A stretch of 64,000 nt of DNA, from contig NEEC01000042.1 of assembly GCA_002189035.1 (NCBI GenBank), forward strand, positions 1-64,000, in the 5' to 3' direction. The notes under the pieces are model-generated. The model was given only the letters and a program-made list of their open reading frames with translations. It was not told the DNA's origin and did not search any database. Position numbers and translations under genes: made by a program. Below are positions 47,049 through 60,063 of the stretch, piece by piece (positions within the stretch are counted from its first letter, which is position 1; each line of letters begins with the position of its first letter). This DNA is from Utricularia gibba (lineage: Eukaryota > Streptophyta > Magnoliopsida > Lamiales > Lentibulariaceae).

Positions 47049-49225
47049 ATGGTTTTTCAAGGAACATATTCTCGTTTTTTGGCGGCTAGTCTCATTGGGA
47101 ACTGGTCCTAGACCCCGATTCTGTATGGCTCATGGGGTCAACCGGATGCAAATCGATGAATACAATGATGCATTTGTTTAAATTGCGATATCACGTGCAC
47201 CCTACATCATTTTTTCAACAACGTACTTTATACTTGAGGAGGTGGTCTTGGGGGGGAGAGGAACCGGACAAAGGTTAGCATAGGCTTTGGTCGAAAGTTA
47301 GTTGTAGCCCGGCAAAGAAAGTGATGTATGTATTTACGTTCGGTTTTCGGGGATGCTTACATGGTTTTTCAAGGAACAACTTCTCCTTTAGTGGCGGCCA
47401 GTCTCGCTAGGAACTTGGTCCGGGCCCCTGATTCTTTATGGCTCATGAGGACAAAAGGATGCAAATCGATGAATACAATGATGCATTTGTTTAAATTACG
47501 ATATCACGTGCACCCCACATCATTTTTTCAACAACTTACTTTATACTTGAAGAGGCGGTCTTGGGGTGCACCTAGAACGGGACAAAGGTCAGGTTGGGCT
47601 TTGCCAGAAGTTAGTTGTAGCCCGGCAAAGAAAGTGATGTATTTATTAACGTTCGGTTTTCGGGGTTGCCTACATGGTTTTTCAAGAAAAGCTTCTCGTT
47701 TGTGGCGGCCGCTCTCGCAGGAACTTGGTCCGGGCCCCCGATGCTATATGGCTCATGAGGTCAACCAGATGCAAATCGATGAAGACAAGCATGCTTTTTT
47801 TTTAATTACGATATCACGTGCACCCACATGATTTTTTCAACAACTTACTTTATACTTGAGAGGCGGTCTTGGGGTGCACCTGGAACGGGATAAAGGTCAG
47901 GTTGGGCTTTGCCAGAGAGTTAGTTGTAGCCCGGCAAAGAAAGTGATGTATTTATTAACGTTCGGTTTTCGGGGTTGCCTACATGGTTTTTCAAGAAAAG
48001 CTTCTCGTTTTGTGGCGGCCGCTCTCGCAGGGAACTTGGTCCGGGCCCCGATGCTATATGGCTCATGAGGTCAACCAGATGCAAATCGATGAAGACAAGC
48101 ATGCTTTTTTTTAATTACGATATCACGTGCAGCCCACATGATTTTTTCAACAACTTACTTTATACTTGAGGAGGCGGTCTTGGGGTGCACCTGGAACGGG
48201 ATAAAGGTCAGGTTGGGCTTTGCCAGAAGTTAGTTGTAGCCCGGCAAAGAAAGTGATGTATTTATTAACGTTCGGTTTTCGGGGTTGCCTACATGGTTTT
48301 TCAAGAAAAGCTTCTCGTTTTGTGGCGGCCGTCTCGCAGGGAACTTGGTCCGGGCCCCCGATTCTATATGGCTCATGAGGTCAACCAGATGCAAATCGAT
48401 GAAACAAGATGCTTTTTTTTTAAATTACGATATCACGTGCACCCACATGATTTTTTCAACAACTTACTTTATACTTGAGGAGGCGGTCTTGGGGTGCACC
48501 TGGAACGGGACAAAGGTCAGCTTAGGCTTGGGCCGAAAGTAAGTTGTAGCCCGGCAAAGAAAGTGATGTATTTATTAACGTTCGGTTTTCGGGGTTGCCA
48601 ACATGGTTTTTCAAGGAACAGCTTCTCGTTTTGTGGCGGCCGCTCTCGCAGGGAACTTGGTCCGGGCCCCGATGCTATATGGCTCATGAGGTCAACCAGA
48701 TGCAAATCGATGAAGACAAGATGCTTTTTTTTTAATTACGATATCACGTGCACCCACATGATTTTTTCAACAACTTACTTTATACTTGAGGAGGCGGTCT
48801 TGGGGTGCACCTGGAACGGGATAAAGGTCAGCTTAGGCTGGGCCGAAAGTAAGTTGTAGCCCGGCAAAGAAAGTGATGTATTTATCAAGGTTCGGTTTTC
48901 GGGGTTGCCAACATGGTTTTTCAAGGAACAGCTTCTCGTTTTGTGGCGGCCAGTCTCGCAAGAAACTTGGTCCGGGCCCTGATTCTTTATGGCTCATGAG
49001 GACAAAAGTATGCAAATCGATGAAAAAAATGATGCATTTGTTTAAATTACGATATCACGTGCACCCTACATGATTTTTTCAAAACTTACTTTATACTTGA
49101 GGAGGTGGTCTTGGGGGGCAAGAGGAACCGGACAAAGGTCAGCTTAGGCTTGGGCCGAAAGTAAGTTGTAGCCCGGCAAAGAAAGTGATGTATTTATTAA
49201 CATTCAGTTTTCGGGGGCTGCCTAC
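47049..49225. repeat. Domain II HOR unit C-D-A-A-A-A'-B
   Basis: Seven monomers, 2177 bp. The A monomers share a caagaaaagcttc start (one base short), which marks them as recent copies of each other. Confidence 0.78.
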
Positions 49226-52200
49226 ATGGTTTTTCAAGGAACATATTCTCGTTTTTTGGCGGCTAGTCTCATTGGGAACCTGGTCCTAGACCCCGATTCT
49301 GTATGGCTCATGGGGTCAACCGGATGCAAATCGATGAATACAATGATGCATTTGTTTAAATTACGATATCACGTGCACCCTACATCATTTTTTTCAACAA
49401 CGTACTTTATACTTGAGGAGGTGGTCTTGGGGGGGAGAGGAACCGGACAAAGGTTAGCATAGGCTTTGGTCGAAAGTAAGTTGTAGCCCGGCAAAGAAAA
49501 GTGATATATGTATTTACGTTCGGTTTTCGGGGTGCCTACATGGTTTTTCAAGGAACAACTTCTCCTTTAGTGGCGGCCAGTCTCGCTAGGAACTTGGTCC
49601 GGGCCCCTGATTCTTTATGGCTCATGAGGACAAAAGGATGCAAATCGATGAATACAATGATGCATTTGTTTAAATTACGATATCACGTGCACCCTACATC
49701 ATTTTTTCAACAACGTACTTTATACTTGAGGAGGTGGTCTTGGGGGAGAGGAACCGGACAAAGGTCAGCTAGGCTTTGGCGAAAGTTAGTTGTAGCCCGG
49801 CAAAGAAAGTGATGTATTATTTACGTTCGGTTTTCGGGGTGCTTACATGGTTTTTCAAGGAACAACTTCTCCTTTAGTGGCGGCCAGTCTCGCTAGGAAC
49901 TTGGTCCGGGCCCCTGATTCTTTATGGCTCATGAGGACAAAAGGATGCAAATCGATGAATACAATGATGCATTTGTTTAAATTACGATATCACGTGCACC
50001 CCACATCATTTTTTCAACAACTTACTTTATACTTGAAGAGGCGGTCTTGGGGTGCACCTAGAACGGGACAAAGGTCAGGTTGGGCTTTGCCAGAGAGTTA
50101 GTTGTAGCCCGGCAAAGAAAGTGATGTATTTATTAACGTTCGGTTTTCGGGGTTGCCTACATGGTTTTTCAACGAAAAGCTTCTCGTTTGTGGCGGCCGC
50201 TCTCGCAGGGAACTTGGTCCGGGCCCCCGATGCTATATGGCTCATGAGGTCAACCAGATGCAAATCGATGAAGACAAGCATGCTTTTTTTTAATTACGAT
50301 ATCACGTGCAGCCCACATGATTTTTTCAACAACTTACTTTATACTTGAGGAGGCGGTCTTGGGGTGCACCTGGAACGGGATAAAGGTCAGGTTGGGCTTT
50401 GCCAGAGAGTTAGTTGTAGCCCGGCAAAGAAAGTGATGTATTTATTAACGTTCGGTTTTCGGGGTTGCCTACATGGTTTTTCAAGAAAAGCTTCTCGTTT
50501 TGTGGCGGCCGCTCTCGCAGGGAACTTGGTCCGGGCCCCCGATGCTTATGGCTCATGAGGTCAACCAGATGCAAATCGATGAAGACAAGCATGCTTTTTT
50601 TTAATTACGATATCACGTGCACCCACATGATTTTTTCAACAACTTACTTTATACTTGAGGAGGCGGTCTTGGGGTGCACCTGGAACGGGACAAAGGTCAG
50701 GTTGGGCTTTGCCAGAGAGTTAGTTGTAGCCCGGCAAAGAAAGTGATGTATTTATTAACGTTCGGTTTTCGGGGTTGCCTACATGGTTTTTCAAGGAAAA
50801 GCTTCTCGTTTTGTGGCGGCCGTCTCGCAGGGAACTTGGTCCGGGCCCCGATTCTTATGGCTCATGAGGTCAAAGTGCAAATCGATGAAACAAGATGCTT
50901 TTTTTTAAATTACGATATCACGTGCACCCTACATGATTTTTTCAACAACTTACTTTATACTTGAGGAGGCGGTCTTGGGGGCAGGAACGGGACAAAGGTC
51001 AGCTTAGGCTTGGGCCGAAAGTAAGTTGTAGCCCGGCAAAGAAAGTGATGTATTTATTAAGTTCGGTTTTCGGGGTTGCCTACATGGTTTTTCAAGGAAC
51101 AGCTTCTCGTTTTGTGGCGGCCGCTCTCGCAGGAACTTGGTCCGGGCCCCCGATTCTTATGGCTCATGAGGTCAAAGGATGCAAATCGATGAATACAAGA
51201 TGCTTTTTTTAAATTACGATATCACGTGCACCCACATGATTTTTTCAACAACTTACTTTATACTTGAGAGGCGGTCTTGGGGTGCACCTGGAACGGGACA
51301 AAGGTCAGGTTGGGCTTTGCCAGAAGTTAGTTGTAGCCCGGCAAAGAAAGTGATGTATTTATTAACGTTCGGTTTTCGGGGTTGCCTACATGGTTTTTCA
51401 AGAAAAGCTTCTCGTTTTGTGGCGGCCGCTCTCGCAGGGAACTTGGTCCGGGCCCCCGATTCTATATGGCTCATGAGGTCAACCAGATGCAAATCGATGA
51501 AGACAAGATGCTTTTTTTTTAATTACGATATCACGTGCACCCTACATGATTTTTTCAACAACTTACTTTATACTTGAGGAGGCGGTCTTGGGGTGCACCT
51601 GGAACGGGACAAAGGTCAGCTTAGGCTTGGGCCGAAAGTAAGTTGTAGCCCGGCAAAGAAAGTGATGTATTTATTAACGTTCGGTTTTCGGGGTTGCCAA
51701 CATGGTTTTTCAAGGAACAGCTTCTCGTTTTGTGGCGGCCGCTCTCGCAGGGAACTTGGTCCGGGCCCCCGATTCTATATGGCTCATGAGGTCAACCAGA
51801 TGCAAATCGATGAAGACAAGATGCTTTTTTTTTAATTACGATATCACGTGCACCCACATGATTTTTTCAACAACTTACTTTATACTTGAGGAGGCGGTCT
51901 TGGGGTGCACCTGGAACGGGACAAAAGGTCAGCTTAGGCTGGGCCGAAAGTAAGTTGTAGCCCGGCAAAGAAAGTGATGTATTTATTAAGGTTCGGTTTT
52001 CGGGGTTGCCAACATGGTTTTTCAAGGAACAGCTTCTCGTTTTGTGGCGGCCAGTCTCGCAAGAAACTTGGTCCGGGCCCTGATTCTTTATGGCTCATGA
52101 GGACAAAAGTATGCAAATCGATGAAAAAAATGATGCATTTGTTTAAATTACGATATCACGTGCACCCTACATGATTTTTTCAAACACTTACTTTATACTT

Positions 52201-52327
52201 GAGGAGGTGGTCTTGGGGGGCAAGAGGAACCGGACAAAGGTCAGCTTAGGCTTGGGCCGAAAGTAAGTTGTAGCCCGGCAAAGAAAGTGATGTATTTATT
52301 AACATTCAGTTTTCGGGGGCTGCCTAC
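49226..52327. repeat. Domain II longest unit C-D-D-A-A-A-A'-A-A'-B
   Basis: Ten monomers, 3102 bp. D is doubled and the A/A' slot has six copies. Confidence 0.78.
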
Positions 52328-54830
52328 ATGGTTTTTCAAGGAACATATTCTCGTTTTTTGGCGGCTAGTCTCATTGGGAACCTGGTCCTAGACCCCGATT
52401 CTGTATGGCTCATGGGGTCAACCGGATGCAAATCGATGAATACAATGATGCATTTGTTTAAATTGCGATATCACGTGCACCCTACATCATTTTTTCAACA
52501 ACGTACTTTATACTTGAGGAGGTGGTCTTGGGGGGGGAGAGGAACCGGACAAAGGTTAGCATAGGCTTTGGTCGAAAGTAAGTTGTAGCCCGGCAAAGAA
52601 AGTGATATATGTATTTACGTTCGGTTTTCGGGGATGCCTACATGGTTTTTCAAGGAACAACTTCTCCTTTAGTGGCGGCCAGTCTCGCTAGGAACTTGGT
52701 CCGGGCCCCTGATTCTTTATGGCTCATGAGGACAAAAGGATGCAAATCGATGAATACAATGATGCATTTGTTTAAATTACGATATCACGTGCACCCTACA
52801 TCATTTTTTCAACAACTACTTTATACTTGAGGAGGTGGTCTTGGGGGAGAGGAACCGGACAAAGGTCAGCTAGGCTTTGGCGAAAGTTAGTTGTAGCCCG
52901 GCAAAGAAAGTGATGTATTATTAACGTTCGGTTTTCGGGGTGCTTACATGGTTTTTCAAGGAACAACTTCTCCTTTAGTGGCGGCCAGTCTCGCTAGGAA
53001 CTTGGTCCGGGCCCCTGATTCTTTATGGCTCATGAGGACAAAAGGATGCAAATCGATGAATACAATGATGCATTTGTTTAAATTACGATATCACGTGCAC
53101 CCCACATCATTTTTTCAACAACTTACTTTATACTTGAAGAGGCGGTCTTGGGGTGCACCTAGAACGGGACAAAGGTCAGGTTGGGCTTTGCCAGAGAGTT
53201 AGTTGTAGCCCGGCAAAGAAAGTGATGTATTTATTAACGTTCGGTTTTCGGGGTTGCCTACATGGTTTTTCAACGAAAAGCTTCTCGTTTGTGGCGGCCG
53301 CTCTCGCAGGGAACTTGGTCCGGGCCCCCGATGCTATATGGCTCATGAGGTCAACCAGATGCAAATCGATGAAGACAAGCATGCTTTTTTTTTAATTACG
53401 ATATCACGTGCAGCCCACATGATTTTTTCAACAACTTACTTTATACTTGAGGAGGCGGTCTTGGGGTGCACCTGGAACGGGATAAAGGTCAGGTTGGGCT
53501 TTGCCAGAGAGTTAGTTGTAGCCCGGCAAAGAAAGTGATGTATTTATTAACGTTCGGTTTTCGGGGTTGCCTACATGGTTTTTCAACGAAAAGCTTCTCG
53601 TTTTGTGGCGGCCGCTCTCGCAGGGAACTTGGTCCGGGCCCCCGATGCTATATGGCTCATGAGGTCAACCAGATGCAAATCGATGAAGACAAGCATGCTT
53701 TTTTTTTAATTACGATATCACGTGCAGCCCACATGATTTTTTCAACAACTTACTTTATACTTGAGGAGGCGGTCTTGGGGTGCACCTGGAACGGGATAAA
53801 GGTCAGGTTGGGCTTTGCCAGAGAGTTAGTTGTAGCCCGGCAAAGAAAGTGTTGTATTTATTAACGTTCGGTTTTCGGGGTTGCCTACATGGTTTTTCAA
53901 CGAAAAGCTTCTCGTTTTGTGGCGGCCGCTCTCGCAGGGAACTTGGTCCGGGCCCCCGATGCTATATGGCTCATGAGGTCAACCAGGTGCAAATCGATGA
54001 AGACAAGCATGCTTTTTTTTTAGTTACGATATCACGTGCAGCCTACATGATTTTTTCAACAACTTACTTTATACTTGAGGAGGCGGTCTTGGGGTGCACC
54101 TGGAACGGGATAAAGGTCAGCTTAGGCTTGGGCCGAAAGTAAGTTGTAGCCCGGCAAAGAAAGTGATGTATTTATCAAGGTTCGGTTTTCGGGGTTGCCA
54201 ACATGGTTTTTCAAGGAACAGCTTCTCGTTTTGTGGCGGCCGCTCTCGCAGGGAACTTGGTCCGGGCCCCCGATGCTATATGGCTCATGAGGTCAACCAG
54301 ATGCAAATCGATGAAGACAAGCATGCTTTTTTTTTAATTACGATATCACGTGCAGCCCACATGATTTTTTCAACAACTTACTTTATACTTGAGGAGGCGG
54401 TCTTGGGGTGCACCTGGAACGGGATAAAGGTCAGCTTAGGCTGGGCCGAAAGTAAGTTGTAGCCCGGCAAAGAAAGTGATGTATTTATCAAGGTTCGGTT
54501 TTCGGGGTTGCCAACATGGTTTTTCAAGGAACAGCTTCTCGTTTTGTGGCGGCCAGTATCGCAAGAAACTTGGTCCGGGCGCCTGATTCTTTATGGCTCA
54601 TGAGGACAAAAGTATGCAAATCGATGAAAAAAATGATGCATTTGTTTAAATTACGATATCACGTGCACCCTACATGATTTTTTCAAACACTTACTTTATA
54701 CTTGAGGAGGTGGTCTTGGGGGGCAAGAGGAACCGGACAAAGGTCAGCTTAGGCTTGGGCCGAAAGTAAGTTGTAGCCCGGCAAAGAAAGTGATGTATTT
54801 ATTAACATTCAGTTTTCGGGGGCTGCCTAC
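52328..54830. repeat. Domain II HOR unit C-D-D-A-A-A-A'-B
   Basis: Eight monomers, 2503 bp. It shares the doubled D, and the uncommon aggctttggcgaaagttag head of the second D, with the preceding unit. Confidence 0.8.
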
Positions 54831-56686
54831 ATGGTTTTTCAAGGAACATATTCTCGTTTTTTGGCGGCTAGTCACATTGGGAACCTGGTCCTAGACCCCG
54901 ATTCTGTATGGCTCATGGGGTCAACCGGATGCAAATCGATGAATACAATGATGCATTTGTTTAAATTGCGATATCACGTGCACCCTACATCATTTTTTCA
55001 ACAACGTACTTTATACTTGAGGAGGTGGTCTTGGGGGGAGAGGAACCGGACAAAGGTTAGCATAGGCTTTGGTCGAAAGTAAGTTGTAGCCCGGCAAAGA
55101 AAAGTGATATATTATTTACGTTCGGTTTTCGGGGATGCCTACATGGTTTTTCAAGGAACAACTTCTCCTTTAGTGGCGGCCAGTCTCGCTAGGAACTTGG
55201 TCCGGGCCCCTGATTCTTTATGGCTCATGAGGACAAAAGGATGCAAATCGATGAATACAATGATGCATTTGTTTAAATTACGATATCACGTGCACCCTAC
55301 ATCATTTTTTCAACAACTACTTTATACTTGAGGAGGTGGTCTTGGGGGGAGAGGAACCGGACAAAGGTTAGCATAGGCTTTGGCGAAAGTTAGTTGTAGC
55401 CCGGCAAAGAAAAGTGATGTATTATTACGTTCGGTTTTCGGGGTGCTTACATGGTTTTTCAAGGAACAACTTCTCCTTTAGTGGCGGCCAGTCTCGCTAG
55501 GAACTTGGTCCGGGCCCCTGATTCTTTATGGCTCATGAGGACAAAAGGATGCAAATCGATGAATACAATGATGCATTTGTTTAAATTACGATATCACGTG
55601 CACCCCACATCATTTTTTCAACAACTTACTTTATACTTGAAGAGGCGGTCTTGGGGCACCTAGAACGGGACAAAGGTCAGGTTGGGCTTTGCCAGAGAGT
55701 TAGTTGTAGCCCGGCAAAGAAAGTGATGTATTTATTAACGTTCGGTTTTCGGGGTTGCCTACATGGTTTTTCAACGAAAAGCTTCTCGTTTTGTGGCGGC
55801 CGCTCTCGCAGGGAACTTGGTCCGGGCCCCCGATAATGGCTCATGAGGTCAACCAGATGCAAATCGATGAAGACAAGCATGCATTTTTTTAATTACGATA
55901 TCACGTGCAGCCCACATGATTTTTTCAACAACTTACTTTATACTTGAGGAGGCGGTCTTGGGGTGCACCTGGAACGGGATAAAGGTCAGCTTAGGCTTGG
56001 GCCGAAAGTAAGTTGTAGCCCGGCAAAGAAAGTGATGTATTTATCAAGGTTCGGTTTTCGGGGTGCCTACATGGTTTTTCAAGGAACAGCTTCTCGTTTT
56101 GTGGCGGCCAGTCGCAGGAACTTGGTCCGGGCCCTGATTCTTTATGGCTCATGAGGACAAAAGATGCAAATCGATGAAAAAAATGATGCATTTGTTTAAA
56201 TTACGATATCACGTGCACCCTACATGATTTTTTCAAACACTTACTTTATACTTGAGGAGGTGGTCTTGGGGGCAAGAGGAACCGGAAAAAGGTCAGCTTA
56301 GGCTTGGGCGAAAGTAAGTTGTAGCCCGGCAAATAAAGTGAAGTATTTATTAACGTTCGTTTTCGGGTTGCCTACATGGTTTTTCAAGGAACAGCTTCTC
56401 GTTTTGTGGCGGCCAGTATCGCAAGGAACTTGGTCCGGGCCCTGATTCTTTATGGCTCATGAGGACAAAAGTATGCAAATCGATGAAAAAATGATGCATT
56501 TGTTTAAATTACGATATCACGTGCACCCTACATGATTTTTTCAACAACTTACTTTATACTTGAGGAGGTGGTCTTGGGGGGCAAGAGGAACCGGACAAAG
56601 GTCAGCTTAGGCTTGGGCCGAAAGTAAGTTGTAGCCCGGCAAAGAAAGTGATGTATTTATTAACATTCGTTTTCGGGGCTGCCTAC
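54831..56686. repeat. Domain II last unit C-D-D-A-B-B
   Basis: Six monomers, 1856 bp. The C core reads ctagtcacattggg, as in the lone C at 14063 of domain I. Two B-like monomers (about 56069, 56371) end the domain. Confidence 0.75.
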
Positions 56687-58810
56687 ATGGTTTTTCAAGG
56701 AACATATTCTCGTTTTTTGGCGGCTAGTCTCATTGGGAACCTGGTCCTAGACCCCGATTCTGTATGGCTCATGGGGTCAACCGGATGCAAATCGATGAAT
56801 ACAATGATGCATTTGTTTAAATTGCGATATCACGTGCACCCTACATCATTTTTTCAACAACGTACTTTATACTTGAGGAGGTGGTCTTGGGGGGGAGAGG
56901 AACCGGACAAAGGTTAGCATAGGCTTTGGTCGAAAGTAAGTTGTAGCCCGGCAAAGAAAAGTGATATATGTATTTACGTTCGGTTTTCGGGGATGCTTAC
57001 ATGGTTTTTCAAGGAACAGCTTCTCCTTTAGTGGCGGCCAGTCTCGCTAGGAACTTGGTCCGGGCCCCTGATTCTTTATGGCTCATGAGGTCAAAAGGAT
57101 GCAAATCGATGAATACAATGATGCATTTGTTTAAATTACGATATCACGTGCACCCACATCATTTTTTCAACAACTTACTTTATACTTGAGAGGTGGTCTT
57201 GGGAGGCAAGAGGAACCGGACAAAGGTCAGCTTAGGCTTGGGCCGAAAGTAAGTTATAGCCCGGCAAATAAAGTGAAGTATTTATTAACGTTCGGTTTTC
57301 GAGGTTGCCTACATGGTTTTTCAAGGAACAACTTCTCCTTTAGTGGCGGCTAGTCTCGCTAGGAACTTGGTCCGGGCCCCTGATTCTTTATGGCTAAAGA
57401 GGACAAAGGATGCAAATCGATGAATACAATGATGCATTTGTTTAAATTACGATATCACGTGCACCCACATCATTTTTTCAACAACTTACTTTATACTTGA
57501 AGAGGCGGTCTTGGGGTGCACCTAGAACGGGACAAAGGTCAGGTTGGGCTTTGCCAGAGAGTTAGTTGTAGCCCGGCAAAGAAAGTGATGTATTTATTAA
57601 CGTTCGGTTTTCGGGGTTGCCTACATGGTTTTTCAACGAAAAGCTTCTCGTTTTGTGGCGGCCGCTCTCGCAGGGAACTTGGTCCGGGCCCCCGATGCTA
57701 TATGGCTCATGAGGTCAACCAGATGCAAATCGATGAAGACAAGCATGCTTTTTTTTTAGTTACGATATCACGTGCAGCCCACATGATTTTTTCAACAATT
57801 TACTTTATACTTGAGGAGGCGGTCTTGGGGTGCACCTGGAACGGGATAAAGGTCAGCTTAGGCTTGGGCCGAAAGAAAGTTGTAGCCCGGCAAAGAAAGT
57901 GATGTATTTATTAAGGTTCGGTTTTCAGTGTTGCCAACATGGTTTTTCAAGGAACAGCTTCTCGTTTTGTGGCGGCCAATATCGCAAGGAACTTGGTCCG
58001 GGCGCCTGATTCTTTATGGCTCATGAGGACAAAAGTATGCAAATCGACGAAAAAAATGATGCATTTGTTTAAATTACGATATCACGTGCACCCTACATGA
58101 TTTTTTCAACAACTTACTTTATACTTGAGAAGGCGTCTTGGGGTGCACCAGGAACGGGACAAAGGTCAGTTTGGCTTGCACCGAGAGTTAGTTGTAGCCC
58201 GGCAAATAAAGTGATGTATTTATTAACGTTCGATTTTCGGAAGCTGCCTAAATGGTTTTTGAAAGAACATCTTCTCGTTTTTTGGCGGCCAGTCTCGCTG
58301 GGAACTTGGTCCTTGACCCCGTTCTATATGGCTTATGGGGTCAACCGGATGCAAATCGATGAAAAAAAATGATGCATTTGTTTAAATTATGATATCACGT
58401 GCACCCTCCATGATTTTTTCAACAACTTACTTTATGAGTGAGTTTATCTCGGCAAAGAAAGTGATGTATTTATTAACGTTCGGTTTTCGGGGTTGCCTAC
58501 ATGGTTTTTAAAGGAACAGCTTCTCGTTTTGTGGCGGCCTGTATCGCAAGGAACTTGTCCGGCCCCCTAATTTTTTATGGCTCATGAGGACAAAAGGATG
58601 CAAATCGATGAATACAATGATGCATTTGTTTAAATTACGATATCACGTGCACCCTACATGATTTTTTCAACAACTTACTTTATACTTTAGGAGGTGGTTT
58701 GAGGCAACAGGAACGGAAAAAGGTCAGCTTAGGTTTGGGCCGAAAGTAAGTTGTAGCCCGGCAAAGAAAGTGATGTATTTATTAACATTCAGTTTTCGGG
58801 GGCTGCCTAC
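56687..58810. repeat. Domain III unit C-D-E-A-B-F-G, first copy
   Basis: C (56687), D (about 57000), E (about 57312), A (about 57625), B (about 57940), F (about 58251) and G (about 58501). F carries aagctgcctaaatg and a ccttgacccc block. G lacks about 65 bp of its head (ttactttatgagtgag joined to ttatctcggcaaag), so successive cacgtgcac motifs are 247 bp apart (58397 to 58644). Confidence 0.85.
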
Positions 58811-60063
58811 ATGGTTTTTCAAGGAACATATTCTCGTTTTTTGGCGGCTAGTCTCATTGGGAACCTGGTCCTAGACCCCGATTCTGTATGGCTCATGGGG
58901 TCAACCGGATGCAAATCGATGAATACAATGATGCATTTGTTTAAATTGCGATATCACGTGCACCCTACATCATTTTTTCAACAACGTACTTTATACTTGA
59001 GGAGGTGGTCTTGGGGGGGAGAGGAACCGGACAAAGGTTAGCATAGGCTTTGGTCGAAAGTAAGTTGTAGCCCGGCAAAGAAAAGTGATATATGTATTTA
59101 CGTTCGGTTTTCGGGGATGCTTACATGGTTTTTCAAGGAACAACTTCTCCTTTAGTGGCGGCCAGTCTCGCTAGGAACTTGGTCCGGGCCCCTGATTCTT
59201 TATGGCTCATGAGGACAAAAGGATGCAAATCGATGAATACAATGATGCATTTGTTTAAATTACGATATCACGTGCACCCTACATGATTTTTTCAACAACG
59301 TACTTTATACTTGAAGAGGCGGTCTTGGGGTGCACCTAGAACGGGACAAAGGTCAGGTTGGGCTTTGCCAGAGAGTTAGTTGTAGCCCGGCAAAGAAAGT
59401 GATGTATTTATTAACGTTCGGTTTTCGGGTTGCCTACATGGTTTTTCAAGGAAAAGCTTTTCGTTTTGTGGCGGCTGCTCTCGCTGGGAACTTTGTCCGG
59501 GCCCCCGATCCTATATGGCTCATGAGGTCAACCAGATGCAAATCGATGAAGACAAGCATGCTTTTTTTAAATTACGATATCACGTGCACCCCACATGATT
59601 TTTTCAACAACTTACTTTATACTTGAGAAGGCGGTCTTGGGTGCACCAAGAACGGGACAAAGGTCAGGTTTGGCTTGGGCCGAAAGTAAGTTGTAGCCCG
59701 CAAATAAAGTGATGTATTTATTAACGTTCGGTTTTCGGAAGCTGCCTAAATGCTTTTTGAAAGAACATCTTCTCGTTTTTTGGCGGCCAGTCTCGCTGGG
59801 AACTTGGTCCTTGACCCCGGTTCTATATCGTTCATGGGGTCAATCGGATGTAAATCGATGAAAAAAATGATGCATTTGTTTAAATTACGATATCACGTGC
59901 ACCCTACATGATTTTTTCAACAACTTACTTTATACTTGAGGAGGTGGTCTTGGGGGGCAAGAGGAACCGGACAAAGGTCAGCTTAGGCTTGGGCCGAAAG
60001 TAAGTTGTAGCCCGGCAAAGAAAGTGATGTATTTATTAACATTCGTTTTCGGGGGCTGCCTAC
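58811..60063. repeat. Domain III unit C-D-A-F, first copy
   Basis: Four monomers, 1253 bp. The A monomer is a variant (aaggaaaagcttttcg, ggcggctgctctcgctggg) that lacks the NotI site found in other A copies. Confidence 0.82.
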
